From Verrucomicrobiota bacterium (GTDB lineage Bacteria; Verrucomicrobiota; Verrucomicrobiia; CAIQCK01), in contig JACRJX010000029.1 in the NCBI GenBank assembly GCA_016235595.1, positions 186,001-250,000 of the forward strand: a DNA stretch of 64,000 nucleotides, in the 5' to 3' direction. This document shows, one piece after another, positions 1 to 8,180 of this stretch. Position 1 is the stretch's first letter. Each line of letters starts with the position of its first letter. A program made the position numbers and the translations under genes. Below the pieces are notes generated by a model that was not told where the DNA came from, ran no database searches, and saw only the letters and a list, made by a program, of their open reading frames with translations.

Positions 1-1094
1 TGGCGCACGCGCTGGCCCGGCTCGGCACGATCGAAGTCCACGTCGTCACTCAAACCGACGAGATCGATCACGACATGGAGGCCGAAAGCCAGGGCGTGCG
101 GCTGCATTTCCTGCGTTGCCCGCGTCGGCTGCGGGCGGCGACGTTGTTTGTATTCGACTGCGAGCGGCTGCACCGGGCGCTGCGGCGCATTCAACCCGAT
201 CTGGTCCATTCGCACGGCACGGAAGACGTCTATACGATTGCCGCGCTGAAAAGCGGCTATCCCATGGTGATGACGATGCAGGGGTTGCAGTTCAAGATTG
301 CCCGGCATGTGAATACGCCGCTGTTCTCGCGGATGCGCCTGATGCAGGTGTGGGAACAATGGTGTTTGCGCCGTGTCCGCCACATCATCGCCAAGAGCGG
401 GCACGTGGCCGAGTCGGTGGCCCCGCTGGCGCCGCAGGCGCAGATTCATCGCATCCCCAACGCGATGAACCCGGCGTTTTTCGAGGACACCGTCCGCGCC
501 ACCCCCAGCGAACCGCAACGGTTGTTGTTTGGCGGCATCATCGCGCCGGTGAAGGGACTGCAATATCTGGTGACCGCTCTGGATCAGCTTCGGATGCGCC
601 GGCCGGGCGTGAAGTTGGTGGTCGTGGGTGTCCCCGGTCGCGGCAGCGAAGGCTACTATAAGTCCATCCGCGAACAAATCCGCGCGCTGCGTCTGGAGGA
701 GGTCGTCGAATTCCGGGGCTTCCAACGTCCGGAAAACATGGCCCTCGAAATAGCCCAAGCCAGCATTGTGGTCGTGCCTTCGTTACACGAGATGTTCTGC
801 AACATGGTCGCCGAGGCCATGGCGATTGGCCGACCCGTCGTGGCCAGCCGGGTCGGCTCGTTGCCCGAATTGGTGGACGACGGACAGACCGGTCTGCTCG
901 TGCCGTCCGCCAACCCGGAATCGTTGGCGGCGGCCATCGAGCGGCTGCTGGCTGATGAGCCGCTGCGCACCCGCATGGGTTTGGCTGCGGTGGAAAAGGC
1001 GCGACGGCTGTGGGATCCGCAACAAGTGGCGCGTCAAACGGAGGCGGTCTATCGCATTGTTCTCGGAACCAACTCTGACGACGCTGAGCGATAA
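1..1094 (+). CDS. GT4-family glycosyltransferase, 5' end outside the window
   Basis: The reading frame is open from base 3 to the TAA at 1094, so the ATG at 75 is internal and the true start lies to the left of the window. The visible 363 residues show the C-terminal nucleotide-sugar domain of GT-B enzymes: a beta-strand start at LLFGGIIAPVKGLQYLV and the EX7E signature of GT4 in EMFCNMVAEAMAIGRPVVAS, followed by GSLPELVDDGQTGLLV. Such retaining transferases build surface polysaccharides or glycolipids in the cytoplasm from nucleotide sugars. Donor and acceptor cannot be read from the sequence. It converges on a minus-strand gene 55 bases downstream, and its own operon lies outside the window. 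Confidence 0.9.
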   Translation, partial: AHALARLGTIEVHVVTQTDEIDHDMEAESQGVRLHFLRCPRRLRAATLFVFDCERLHRALRRIQPDLVHSHGTEDVYTIAALKSGYPMVMTMQGLQFKIARHVNTPLFSRMRLMQVWEQWCLRRVRHIIAKSGHVAESVAPLAPQAQIHRIPNAMNPAFFEDTVRATPSEPQRLLFGGIIAPVKGLQYLVTALDQLRMRRPGVKLVVVGVPGRGSEGYYKSIREQIRALRLEEVVEFRGFQRPENMALEIAQASIVVVPSLHEMFCNMVAEAMAIGRPVVASRVGSLPELVDDGQTGLLVPSANPESLAAAIERLLADEPLRTRMGLAAVEKARRLWDPQQVARQTEAVYRIVLGTNSDDAER

Positions 1095-1149
1095 AACCGT
1101 ATTGCAGCCGTCGCGAAACCGTTGCGCGAAAGGTGAACGACAGCTTGGT

Positions 1150-1926
1150 TCAACGGCGGGAGAAGAACGGAGCCAGCACAAACCGCAAGACGGTCAACAC
1201 AACCACGACGATACCAATCAGCCAGGCCCACTGGGTGACTTGTTCCGACGTTGAAGGTGGCGGGGGCGGTGGAGGTGGTGGAGTCGGCGCCAACATCTTC
1301 TCGATTTTTTCCAACATCGCCTTGCCTTCGTCAATCTTCGCTTGCGCGATTTCGATGTTGGCCTTGCCTTGCGCTTGAAGGAGGCGTGCTGTTGGGCCGC
1401 GATTCTTCGCATCGTAGTTGGCCGCCAACTGCGCCGCCTGCAACATCGCCTCGCCCTCAGCGATCAGCTTTTGCGCTTCGGTGCGCCGCTGGTCAATGTC
1501 GCCAGGAGCCTGACCACCAGCCTTCGCTCTTGCCCGCGCCTCGGCTAGCACGCGTTGCTGGAGCGCGACGCGCTCCGACTGGGCGACGACGGCGGTGGCC
1601 GGCTCGACGGCAGCGGATTTCTCATAGCAGGCGAATGCTTCCGCAGACCACCCGGCGCGGCCGGCTCGCTGTGCGGCCTTGAGGTAACTGTCTGGGTTCT
1701 CCTCGGGCGGACAAGCAATGAGCCGCTGGATATCGCTCCTCCGCACGGTCACAGTGCCTGCCGCGCCAACCTGTATTGAAACGCTGTCAGCCGTCGTTCC
1801 GACGGCGCGGCCCAGCAGCAGCGTGCCGTTCTTCAGAACGATCACATCCGCCCGCAGCGCCAACGTCGCCGCCAACAGCAATCCAACACCCCACCATCGT
1901 CGTGCCGATGTCTTGCGGCAATTCAT
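1150..1926 (-). CDS. exported coiled-coil, proline-rich protein with C-terminal membrane anchor
   Basis: 258 residues, no family recognised with certainty. An N-terminal signal peptide ends near LALRADV. A beta-rich segment follows (residues about 25-70, VIVLKNGTLLLGRAVG), resembling small domains that many exported PVC proteins carry just after the signal peptide. Next comes an Ala/Glu/Gln-rich helical region (about 80-205, coiled-coil-like), a run of nine prolines, and one hydrophobic segment (WAWLIGIVVVVLTVLRFVL) ending in a basic tail. This suggests an envelope protein anchored at its C-terminus. Its start lies 13 bases after the upstream lipoprotein gene, so the two are probably co-transcribed. 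The ribosome site is weak (AAAGATGG). Confidence 0.75.
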   Translation of the reverse strand: MNCRKTSARRWWGVGLLLAATLALRADVIVLKNGTLLLGRAVGTTADSVSIQVGAAGTVTVRRSDIQRLIACPPEENPDSYLKAAQRAGRAGWSAEAFACYEKSAAVEPATAVVAQSERVALQQRVLAEARARAKAGGQAPGDIDQRRTEAQKLIAEGEAMLQAAQLAANYDAKNRGPTARLLQAQGKANIEIAQAKIDEGKAMLEKIEKMLAPTPPPPPPPPPSTSEQVTQWAWLIGIVVVVLTVLRFVLAPFFSRR

Positions 1927-1939
1927 GGCTGGCCATCTT

Positions 1940-2119
1940 TCATTGCACAGGAGGCGGAGGAGCCTGCGGCGTCAGGAAAGGGGCCCTTTCCACGCGCGTG
2001 CCGGATTGATCGGTGATGGTGGTTTGTTCCAGCAGCGATTTGGGTCCCTGCGGCGGCGGACTCTCACAGCCAGCCAAAACCATCGTCATCACACCTAACG
2101 CTATTGCCAGTTGTTTCAT
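1940..2119 (-). CDS. small lipoprotein
   Basis: 59 residues. A short signal peptide ends in the lipobox LAGC, so Cys18 should be lipidated. The mature part is only about 40 residues, proline-rich at both ends (CESPPPQGP and PQAPPPPVQ), with no domain recognised. The frame is open further upstream, but the ATG at 2119 has a clear GGGAGG ribosome site six bases before it, and the signal peptide begins exactly there. It sits between the TIGR04073 gene and the proline-rich anchored protein on the same strand and may be a small outer-membrane partner of one of them. Confidence 0.8.
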   Translation of the reverse strand: MKQLAIALGVMTMVLAGCESPPPQGPKSLLEQTTITDQSGTRVERAPFLTPQAPPPPVQ

Positions 2120-2188
2120 GAAATGCCTCCCAAAAAAACCTGGCGGAGTCCACTCCAAGTCGTCCGCCAACACAGCCAGACACGAGAA

Positions 2189-2214
2189 GCGCGAGATTCA
2201 TGAGAATCCCGCGC
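2189..2214 (-). terminator. intergenic hairpin between two co-directional genes
   Basis: Arms GCGCG/CGCGC and GATTC/GAATC flank the loop ATGA, with one A-C mismatch, giving about ten base pairs. It lies 54 bases beyond the stop of the TIGR04073 gene and 70 bases before the lipoprotein start. No T-tract follows on the minus strand, so it could be an attenuating or mRNA-stabilising hairpin rather than a classical terminator. Confidence 0.4.
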
Positions 2215-2267
2215 CTGCTGTAACCGCAAATCCTGTCGTCTTCTGCCGTCTCGTTCAGCAGGAAGAA

Positions 2268-2627
2268 CTACTCATACATCAGAACGTTCTGATTATAGCT
2301 GTCGAGCGGGAATTCCGGCTTGATGATCGGCCAGTAGGCATCCGGGTATGGCAGGTAGAAGAAACCGGTTTCGTATATGCCCACGGCAGTGCGACTGATG
2401 ACTTTAGCCGCACCTTTGACAATACCATAGGAGAAAGCCGCCGCCGGGCCGTTGAGAACATCCTCTTGGTGCATCGTCAACGGCAAGTCCGACCAACCCC
2501 ACACCAGATTACCCAAGCCGCGGCCAAACCGTCGCAGAGCATCGTCGCCCGATGCACTGGGCGTGGTCGAAAGACACGCCAGCGCGACAGCCAATCCGCC
2601 AACCCAAAACCATGAACGCATTCTCAT
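2268..2627 (-). CDS. exosortase system-associated protein, TIGR04073 family
   Basis: 119 residues with a signal peptide (ending near PSASG), then the compact pattern of TIGR04073 proteins: RRFGRGLGNLVWGW, a Gly-Pro step with GPAAAFSYGIVKGA, ISRTAVGIYETGFF, and a C-terminal IKPEFPLDS. The family is known from genomes with PEP-CTERM/exosortase systems, common in Verrucomicrobia, and its molecular role is unknown. The ATG at 2627 is chosen because AAGGAGAG lies seven bases upstream; the frame extends nine more codons without a ribosome site. No exosortase or PEP-CTERM tail is visible in this window. It is the first gene of a probable three-gene envelope operon. Confidence 0.85.
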   Translation of the reverse strand: MRMRSWFWVGGLAVALACLSTTPSASGDDALRRFGRGLGNLVWGWSDLPLTMHQEDVLNGPAAAFSYGIVKGAAKVISRTAVGIYETGFFYLPYPDAYWPIIKPEFPLDSYNQNVLMYE

Positions 2628-2755
2628 AAACGCTCTCCTTGCAACTTGGTTCACCGTACGCCACGCTAGACTTTCCGGGGTGGAAAAGTCAACACTGAAG
2701 ACGTTTTTCCACTGAAAAGCGGTTTGCGTATCTGGCCGACGAAGAAACGAGCAAT

Positions 2756-2777
2756 TGCCCCGGGAAGGATTTGAACC
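2756..2777 (-). other. tRNA 3'-end-like fragment (possible remnant)
   Basis: Read on the minus strand this contains GGTTCAAATCC followed by TTCCCGGGGCA, which looks like a TpsiC loop and acceptor 3' strand. The T-stem is only partly complementary (three of five pairs), and no matching 5' acceptor arm lies upstream. It is therefore not a working tRNA; it could be a decayed fragment or chance. Confidence 0.2.
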
Positions 2778-2832
2778 GGCCTTTCTTTTTGCGGTGAAAA
2801 CAGACGGCGTTTGTGGTTCTAATTAGCCCGCC

Positions 2833-3828
2833 ATGAAACCGAAGCTCCTCTCCATCGTCGCGTCCCTGCTGCTCAGCCTGCCGTTCTCTTCGGCGCAGAC
2901 GGCCGCGCCTCTCGACAAGCCTGTCATCCAGCGCGATGCTAGCGGCGTAATTACGCTGACCTGCGCCACGCCGGGCGCACACATCCGTTACTCGCTCGAC
3001 GGCTCCGACCCGACCCCCAAGGCGGGACAGTATCTCGCGCCGATTGAACTGCCGTATGGCGGCACGGTGAAAGCCCGCGCGTTCAGCGAGGACCGCCAGC
3101 AACGAAGCGATCTTGCCGAAGCGACGGTTGACGCCGTCCGCGTCGGTCCGCGCCCGCCGAGTTCCGTCGTGCCGGTCACGCAAAACCGCGACTGGCCGGG
3201 CTACGACTGGACCAAGCGCCACGCCGCTGTGTGCGCACTGGTCCGTGAGCGCAAGCCTCGGATTGTCTTCATCGGCGATTCCATCACCCACTTCTTCGGC
3301 GGTGAGCCCTGCGACTGGCGCCGCGTCGGCGAGAGGGTCTGGAAGAAATACTACGGCTCGCGCAACGCGGTTGACCTCGGCTTTGGATGGGACCGCACGG
3401 AGAATGTCCTCTGGCGTCTGCAGCACGGTGAACTCGACGGCGCCTCGCCGAGAGTGGCCGTGATTCACATCGGCACCAATAACCTCGGCACTAACACGCC
3501 CGCCGAAATCGCTGCCGGCATCCGCGCCATCTGCGACGAGATCCGCGCGCGTTCGTCGCGAACCTACATCCTGCTGCTCGCCATCATGCCGCGCGGCGAG
3601 ACGCCCGACGCCACGCGCGCCAAGCTCGGCGAGGTCAATAAACTCATCGCCCTGCTCGGTTTTGAGGATGGCATCACCTTTCTCGACATCGGTCCGTATC
3701 TCGTCAATCGCGACGGCACCATTTCGCGCGACGTGATGGGCGATTTCCTGCATCCGACGGAGAAGGGTTACGCGATCTGGGCGGGACAGATGGAGCCGAC
3801 ACTGAAACGGCTGCTGGGCGAACAGTAA
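2833..3828 (+). CDS. exported SGNH/GDSL-family hydrolase with N-terminal chitobiase-C-like domain
   Basis: 331 residues. A signal peptide (ending SSAQ) is followed at about 30-105 by a small beta domain of the chitobiase/hexosaminidase C-terminal type (GAHIRYSLDGSDPTP ... GGTVKARAF). The catalytic SGNH domain covers about 140-331: block I VFIGDSITHFF with nucleophile Ser150, the Asn-containing block IHIGTNNLG, and the Asp304/His307 pair in DFLHPTEKGYAIWA. Such enzymes remove acetyl or other acyl groups from glycans in the periplasm. The substrate is not readable. The gene stands alone, about 60 bases before the glycyl-tRNA synthetase. Confidence 0.88.
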   Translation: MKPKLLSIVASLLLSLPFSSAQTAAPLDKPVIQRDASGVITLTCATPGAHIRYSLDGSDPTPKAGQYLAPIELPYGGTVKARAFSEDRQQRSDLAEATVDAVRVGPRPPSSVVPVTQNRDWPGYDWTKRHAAVCALVRERKPRIVFIGDSITHFFGGEPCDWRRVGERVWKKYYGSRNAVDLGFGWDRTENVLWRLQHGELDGASPRVAVIHIGTNNLGTNTPAEIAAGIRAICDEIRARSSRTYILLLAIMPRGETPDATRAKLGEVNKLIALLGFEDGITFLDIGPYLVNRDGTISRDVMGDFLHPTEKGYAIWAGQMEPTLKRLLGEQ

Positions 3829-3891
3829 GCCGCAGCCTGCCACTCTCCGCTCTAGACTCCGCGCCCATTTTCCGCCATAGTCCGCACCCTT

Positions 3892-5388
3892 ATGGCAGAC
3901 AATAAATCATCTGAAAAATCAGCGGAAAAAGCCACGAATGCGCTGATGGAGAAAATCGTCGCGCTTTGCAAACGACGCGGCTTCATCTTCCAATCCTCCG
4001 AAATCTACGGGGGCCTCAACGGTTTTTGGGACTACGGTCCGCTCGGCTGTGAACTGAAGCGCAACGTCAAGGACGCCTGGTGGCGGGACGTCGTCCAGAA
4101 ACGTGACGACGTCGCCGGTCTTGAAGCCACCATCATCATGCACCCGTCCATCTGGAAGGCCAGCGGCCACGTGGACTCATTCACCGACCCGATGGTGGAC
4201 TGCAGGGCGTGCAAGAAGCGCTTTCGTGCCGACCAGCTTTGCGAGGAGCTTGGACTCAAACTCGAAGCTATTGAGACCGGCAGTGCTGCGATGAAACAGC
4301 TCAAACTGCCTGCGGGCGCCAAGTGCACCGCCTGCGGCAGTGACCAACTCACCGAACCGCGTTCGTTCAACCTGATGTTCAAGACCTTCATCGGTCCGGT
4401 TGAAGACGCCTCCAGCGTCGCCTATCTGCGACCCGAAACCGCGCAAGCGATTTTCGCGCAGTTCCAGAATGTACTCGCCTGCGCGCGCCAGAAGGTGCCG
4501 TTCGGCATTGCGCAGATCGGCAAGGCGTTCCGCAACGAGATCAATCCGCGCAATTTCACCTTCCGTTCGCGCGAGTTCGAGCAGATGGAACTGGAATTCT
4601 TCATCAAGCCCGGCACCGACGCGCAGTGGCACGAGTATTGGGTGAAGGAGCGGATGAAGTGGTATGAGTCCATCGGCCTGCCTGCCAGCAAGCTGAAGCC
4701 CTACGTTTACAAGAAGGAAGAACTCGCCCACTACGCCAGCGCTTGCGTGGATGTTTATTTCGACTTCCCGTTCGGCTCGCAAGAGCTGGAAGGCATTGCT
4801 GCGCGTGGCGATTTCGACCTCAGCCAGCACCAGAAGCACAGCGGCAAGTCCATGGAATACTTCGACGACGAGACGAAGCAGCGATACATCCCCCACGTTA
4901 TCGAACCCTCTGCCGGCGTGGACCGCATCGCGCTGGCGTTGCTCTGCAACGCCTACTATGAGGAATGGGCGCCGACCAGCGAGAGCGCCGGTTCCGCTCC
5001 CGTCCCCGCCGAGCACGGCAAGCAACCGCCTGCCGGCTTCGAGTCGCGCGTCGTCATGCGGTTCGCCCCGCGCATCGCGCCGGTGAAGGTCGCTGTCTTT
5101 CCGCTGCTGAAGAACAAGCCGCAGCTCGTGGAGAAGGCGAAGGAAGTCTTCAACCTCTTGCGCGGTCAGTTCGTATCGTTCTACGACGAGGCCGGCGCCA
5201 TCGGCCGCCGCTATCGCCGCCAGGACGAAGCCGGCACGCCATTCTGCGTGACGATTGACTTCGACTCGCTCGGCGAAAAAGGCCCGGAGTTGAAGGATAC
5301 CGTCACGCTGCGGGACCGCGACACGCTCAAGCAGGAGCGCATCGCGATCAAGGAATTGCCACAGAGGATTGCAGAAGCGGTAAGATAG
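3892..5388 (+). CDS. glyQS: glycyl-tRNA synthetase, homodimeric class II type
   Basis: 498 residues, charging tRNA-Gly with glycine in the cytoplasm. It is the alpha2 type, not the alpha2beta2 type of E. coli. Visible landmarks are the N-terminal IYGGLNGFWDYGPLGCELK, a zinc-finger-like insertion with Cys104/Cys107 and Cys145/Cys148 (CRAC and CTAC), and class II motif 2 at 213-230 (FRNEINPRNFTFRSREFE). Motif 3 is GVDRIALAL, and the C-terminal anticodon-binding domain starts near RIAPVKVAVFPLL. Length is normal for bacterial alpha2 enzymes. A short Ser/Lys-rich N-terminal tail precedes the catalytic core. It is the main housekeeping anchor in this part of the window. Confidence 0.97.
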   Translation: MADNKSSEKSAEKATNALMEKIVALCKRRGFIFQSSEIYGGLNGFWDYGPLGCELKRNVKDAWWRDVVQKRDDVAGLEATIIMHPSIWKASGHVDSFTDPMVDCRACKKRFRADQLCEELGLKLEAIETGSAAMKQLKLPAGAKCTACGSDQLTEPRSFNLMFKTFIGPVEDASSVAYLRPETAQAIFAQFQNVLACARQKVPFGIAQIGKAFRNEINPRNFTFRSREFEQMELEFFIKPGTDAQWHEYWVKERMKWYESIGLPASKLKPYVYKKEELAHYASACVDVYFDFPFGSQELEGIAARGDFDLSQHQKHSGKSMEYFDDETKQRYIPHVIEPSAGVDRIALALLCNAYYEEWAPTSESAGSAPVPAEHGKQPPAGFESRVVMRFAPRIAPVKVAVFPLLKNKPQLVEKAKEVFNLLRGQFVSFYDEAGAIGRRYRRQDEAGTPFCVTIDFDSLGEKGPELKDTVTLRDRDTLKQERIAIKELPQRIAEAVR

Positions 5389-5420
5389 CTTAAAGTAAAC
5401 GGTCAGGAACGGGCTGTACT

Positions 5421-6497
5421 GTGAAAGCGCGATTTTGTTTTATCCACAGCTTTCAGGTTCTGTGTCTTTGCCTGCTTGTGAGCGTATCCGCCGGCGCGCA
5501 GCAATCCGATCCGTCCCCAAAGCAACTCGAACAGTCGTTGAAGCAATACCCAAGAGCCGACACCAACGGCGATGGCAAGCTGAGCACCGAGGAGTTGCGC
5601 GCATTGCGCGCGAAGCTTGGCATGGGAAAGAATAAAGCGGTACACGCGGCTCGCAAGCCGACGTTTGCTGACGTGAAATACGGGCCGCACGAGCGAAACA
5701 CGCTCAACTTCTGGAAGGCTGACACGCAAGCGCCCGCGCCGCTGGCCGTGCATATCCACGGCGGCGGGTTCATATCCGGTGACAAGGCGCAGGTTACCGC
5801 GGGCCACATGGAATCCCTGCTTAAAGCCGGCATTTCCGTGGCGAGCATCAATTATCGCTACTCGACGCAGGCGCCGTATCCCGCGCCGATGTTGGACGGG
5901 GCGCGGGCCATCCAGTTTCTGCGCAGCAAGGCGGAAGAGTGGAACATCGACCCGAAACGCGTGGCAGCCTTTGGCGGCTCGGCGGGCGCGGGTATTTCGA
6001 TGTGGCTGGCTTTTCACGACGATCTCGCCAAGCCTGACAGCAGCGACCCGGTTGAACAGCAGTCCACGCGACTGACGTGCGCCGGTTCCATGGGCGGGCA
6101 GCCGAGCTACAACCCGCTCGTCATCCGCGAATGGATTGGCGGCCGGACATGGGAGCATCCGGCGTTGGTGAAGCTGTTCGGCCTTAACTCGAAGGAAGAT
6201 TTCGAGAAGCCGGAGGTGAAGAAGATCATGGACGATGCCTCTCCGATCACGCACCTGACGAAGGATGATCCGCCGGTGGTGATGCTCTACGGCGAGCCGG
6301 ACGAGCCATTGCCGGCGGACTGCAAACCGGGCCAGGGCATCCATCATCCGAAGTTTGGCCACATCCTGAAGGAAAGGATGGATGCGCTGGGTATCGAGTG
6401 CGTCTATCGCCATAGCGCCGACGGCGAGCAACCACCGGCCAGCCAAGCGTTCGTCAGGTTCCTCCGCGACCACCTGTTGGCGAAGCCGCAGAATTGA
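5421..6497 (+). CDS. exported alpha/beta-hydrolase (esterase) with an EF-hand
   Basis: 358 residues starting at GTG 5421. A signal peptide (CLCLLVSVSAGAQQ) is followed by one EF-hand calcium loop at residues 47-58 (DTNGDGKLSTEE). The alpha/beta-hydrolase domain carries the oxyanion motif HGGGF at 113-117 and the nucleophile elbow GGSAG with Ser187, typical of the hormone-sensitive-lipase/carbohydrate-esterase group. The Asp/His partners probably lie around GEPDEPLPADC and GIHHPKFGH. EF-hand plus esterase fusions are frequent in Planctomycetes and Verrucomicrobia and suggest calcium-dependent work on acylated sugars outside the cytoplasm. The exact substrate is unknown. Confidence 0.85.
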   Translation: MKARFCFIHSFQVLCLCLLVSVSAGAQQSDPSPKQLEQSLKQYPRADTNGDGKLSTEELRALRAKLGMGKNKAVHAARKPTFADVKYGPHERNTLNFWKADTQAPAPLAVHIHGGGFISGDKAQVTAGHMESLLKAGISVASINYRYSTQAPYPAPMLDGARAIQFLRSKAEEWNIDPKRVAAFGGSAGAGISMWLAFHDDLAKPDSSDPVEQQSTRLTCAGSMGGQPSYNPLVIREWIGGRTWEHPALVKLFGLNSKEDFEKPEVKKIMDDASPITHLTKDDPPVVMLYGEPDEPLPADCKPGQGIHHPKFGHILKERMDALGIECVYRHSADGEQPPASQAFVRFLRDHLLAKPQN

Positions 6498-6608
6498 AGA
6501 GCGATGGTCTGAAGCCGGCTATCCTTCAACTCCTGTCAGGAACGCTTCAGCCTCGGTCCCGACGCATCGCCCGCGACATACAGAGTTCCGGCAACGCGAA
6601 ACGCGCGG

Positions 6609-7133
6609 TTACTTCCGGTCGAAGAACGGGTTCTTACCGGTGACGCTCAACGGAATGGCGAGCGCCTGTTTCACGTTCTCGCCAAAGAACTTCAACTCAA
6701 TGCAGGCGCGGGCGATGGAATACATCACCCGATTGTCCAGGTGAAACTGCGCGGCCAGCGCAGCGGCGGAGCCGATGGCGATGCCGAGGTCGATGGAGTT
6801 GAAGGCGCAGACGCCCTGCTGGCCGCGCAGTTCGTCGCACGTTGCGCAGCCGCACATGCCGCAGTTGAGTTCGGCGGGGTTCGATGCGACGCCCACAACG
6901 AGGATCGCCGGTGAATGGGCGATGCAGTTGGCGTCGCGCTCGCAGAACGGCCTGTCTTCGCGTTGGGCGATCTCCTTCATCTTCTCTGCCACGATCTTCC
7001 TCACGTCCGGATCGTCAATGATGACGGTGGAGAGGTTGTCCATGCCGCGCGTCTTCGGCGCTGTGCGTGCCGCGGCGGCCATGTGCGCGACGGCGTTCAG
7101 TGCGGCCTGTTTCTCGTAATCGGCTGGATTCAT
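6609..7133 (-). CDS. DUF2148 ferredoxin-domain protein
   Basis: 174 residues, cytoplasmic. The diagnostic feature is the cysteine cluster NCGMCGCATCDE (Cys91, 94, 96, 99, with Cys109 nearby), expected to bind an iron-sulfur cluster as in the DUF2148 family. Earlier residues include Cys64 and Cys70 in RPFCERDANC. DUF2148 proteins have no established role but are thought to carry electrons. Here the gene begins nine bases after etfA, making it the last gene of an etfB-etfA-DUF2148 unit. A role as redox partner of this ETF pair is inferred from position only. Confidence 0.85.
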   Translation of the reverse strand: MNPADYEKQAALNAVAHMAAAARTAPKTRGMDNLSTVIIDDPDVRKIVAEKMKEIAQREDRPFCERDANCIAHSPAILVVGVASNPAELNCGMCGCATCDELRGQQGVCAFNSIDLGIAIGSAAALAAQFHLDNRVMYSIARACIELKFFGENVKQALAIPLSVTGKNPFFDRK

Positions 7134-7142
7134 GTTGGCTCC

Positions 7143-8165
7143 CTACTTTCCGGCGGCGATCAGTTCATTAACCTTGGCCATGACGGCGAAGGCGTCGGCG
7201 ACGTAGAGCACGTCGGCCTTGCCGCGCGCCCAACCGCAGTTCGGGTTGAGGTCAATGGCGCGGCGTTCGTTGACGAAGCGCCAGCCGACCGTGTGCGGCT
7301 CCTCGCCGTGGCAACACGTGGAAAGGCCCTTCAGGTGGCGCGGCGTCGAGCCGGTCTGGCCGATCTGATGCAAGTGCGACATGAACGACAGAACCGCCTG
7401 CCCCTCGCCGCTGAGGTCCACGAGCGACTTGCTGCTGCCGAGCGACGCCTTCGTCAACCGCAGGAAATCGAGGATGAGTTTCTCCGCTTCGGGAGTATGG
7501 GCCTTGCCGTCGGGTTGCGTCTTGGTCCAGCCTGCGCCGGCGACGAAGAGCAGGTTGGCGTCGGGGCGAATCGTCTGCTGGTCGGCCGCGGGCGCGCGGA
7601 TGCCGGTGACGGTTGTCCGCTTGCAGGCGTCGGTCAGATTGACGGTGACAACCTCGACACTCGCGGAGCCGGCGGCGCCTTTCCACGCCTCGCAACAACC
7701 GGCCTCGAGCGCGATGACCCACGGTCGCTGCGCGCGTTGGAGCACCGCTTCCATGCGCTGGCGGTAATACCAGCGGTTGATGGAGACGACCCCGTTGGCG
7801 GCAGACACCGCCGTGACGTGCGTGTCCGTGCGTCCGCCGAGCCGATGCGCGACGCCGGCGAGCACGCGGTTCCAACGCGACGTGGCCGGGGCGATGACGA
7901 TGGTTGCGCCTGCTGCTTTGCAGATCGCTTCCGCCGCCGCTGCGTCCGTGGCGTAGCGCGCCTGGCTGAAATCCGCGCCGGAGACGCCGAGGAACTTCGC
8001 CGCGCCGCACGAGGCGATGCAATTCGCTGCCGCCTGGACGTTTTCGCCAACGAGGCCAACGACGAGCGCGCCGCCGAGCGCCTTCGCAGCGCTGAGGGCT
8101 TCGAGCGCCGGCTTGGCGAGCGAGCCATCGGTTTCCGTGTGAGCAAGAATCAAAATCGTTTCCAT
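7143..8165 (-). CDS. etfA: electron transfer flavoprotein, alpha subunit (divergent)
   Basis: 340 residues. The N-terminal nucleotide-binding-like domain (ILILAHTETDG ... ATIVIAPATSRWNRVLAGVAHRLGG) and the C-terminal FAD domain with QIGQTG fit EtfA/FixB. The usual signature AINKDPxAPIF is replaced by AIDLNPNCGWARGKADVLYVADAF, and extra cysteines (LSTCCHG, NPNCGW) appear near the flavin site. This suggests a divergent ETF with a changed redox potential or partner. EtfAB normally shuttles electrons from dehydrogenases to a quinone reductase; no acyl-CoA dehydrogenase or ETF-QO is nearby. It lies 15 bases after etfB. Confidence 0.85.
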   Translation of the reverse strand: METILILAHTETDGSLAKPALEALSAAKALGGALVVGLVGENVQAAANCIASCGAAKFLGVSGADFSQARYATDAAAAEAICKAAGATIVIAPATSRWNRVLAGVAHRLGGRTDTHVTAVSAANGVVSINRWYYRQRMEAVLQRAQRPWVIALEAGCCEAWKGAAGSASVEVVTVNLTDACKRTTVTGIRAPAADQQTIRPDANLLFVAGAGWTKTQPDGKAHTPEAEKLILDFLRLTKASLGSSKSLVDLSGEGQAVLSFMSHLHQIGQTGSTPRHLKGLSTCCHGEEPHTVGWRFVNERRAIDLNPNCGWARGKADVLYVADAFAVMAKVNELIAAGK

Positions 8166-8180
8166 GATCGTTTCCCCTCC

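Noticed and set aside
6536..6605. Minus-strand coding-like fragment (GTLYVAGDASG then stop) after the DUF2148 gene
   Set aside because: About 23 codons with no start, ribosome site or recognisable family; could be a gene remnant but evidence is too thin.
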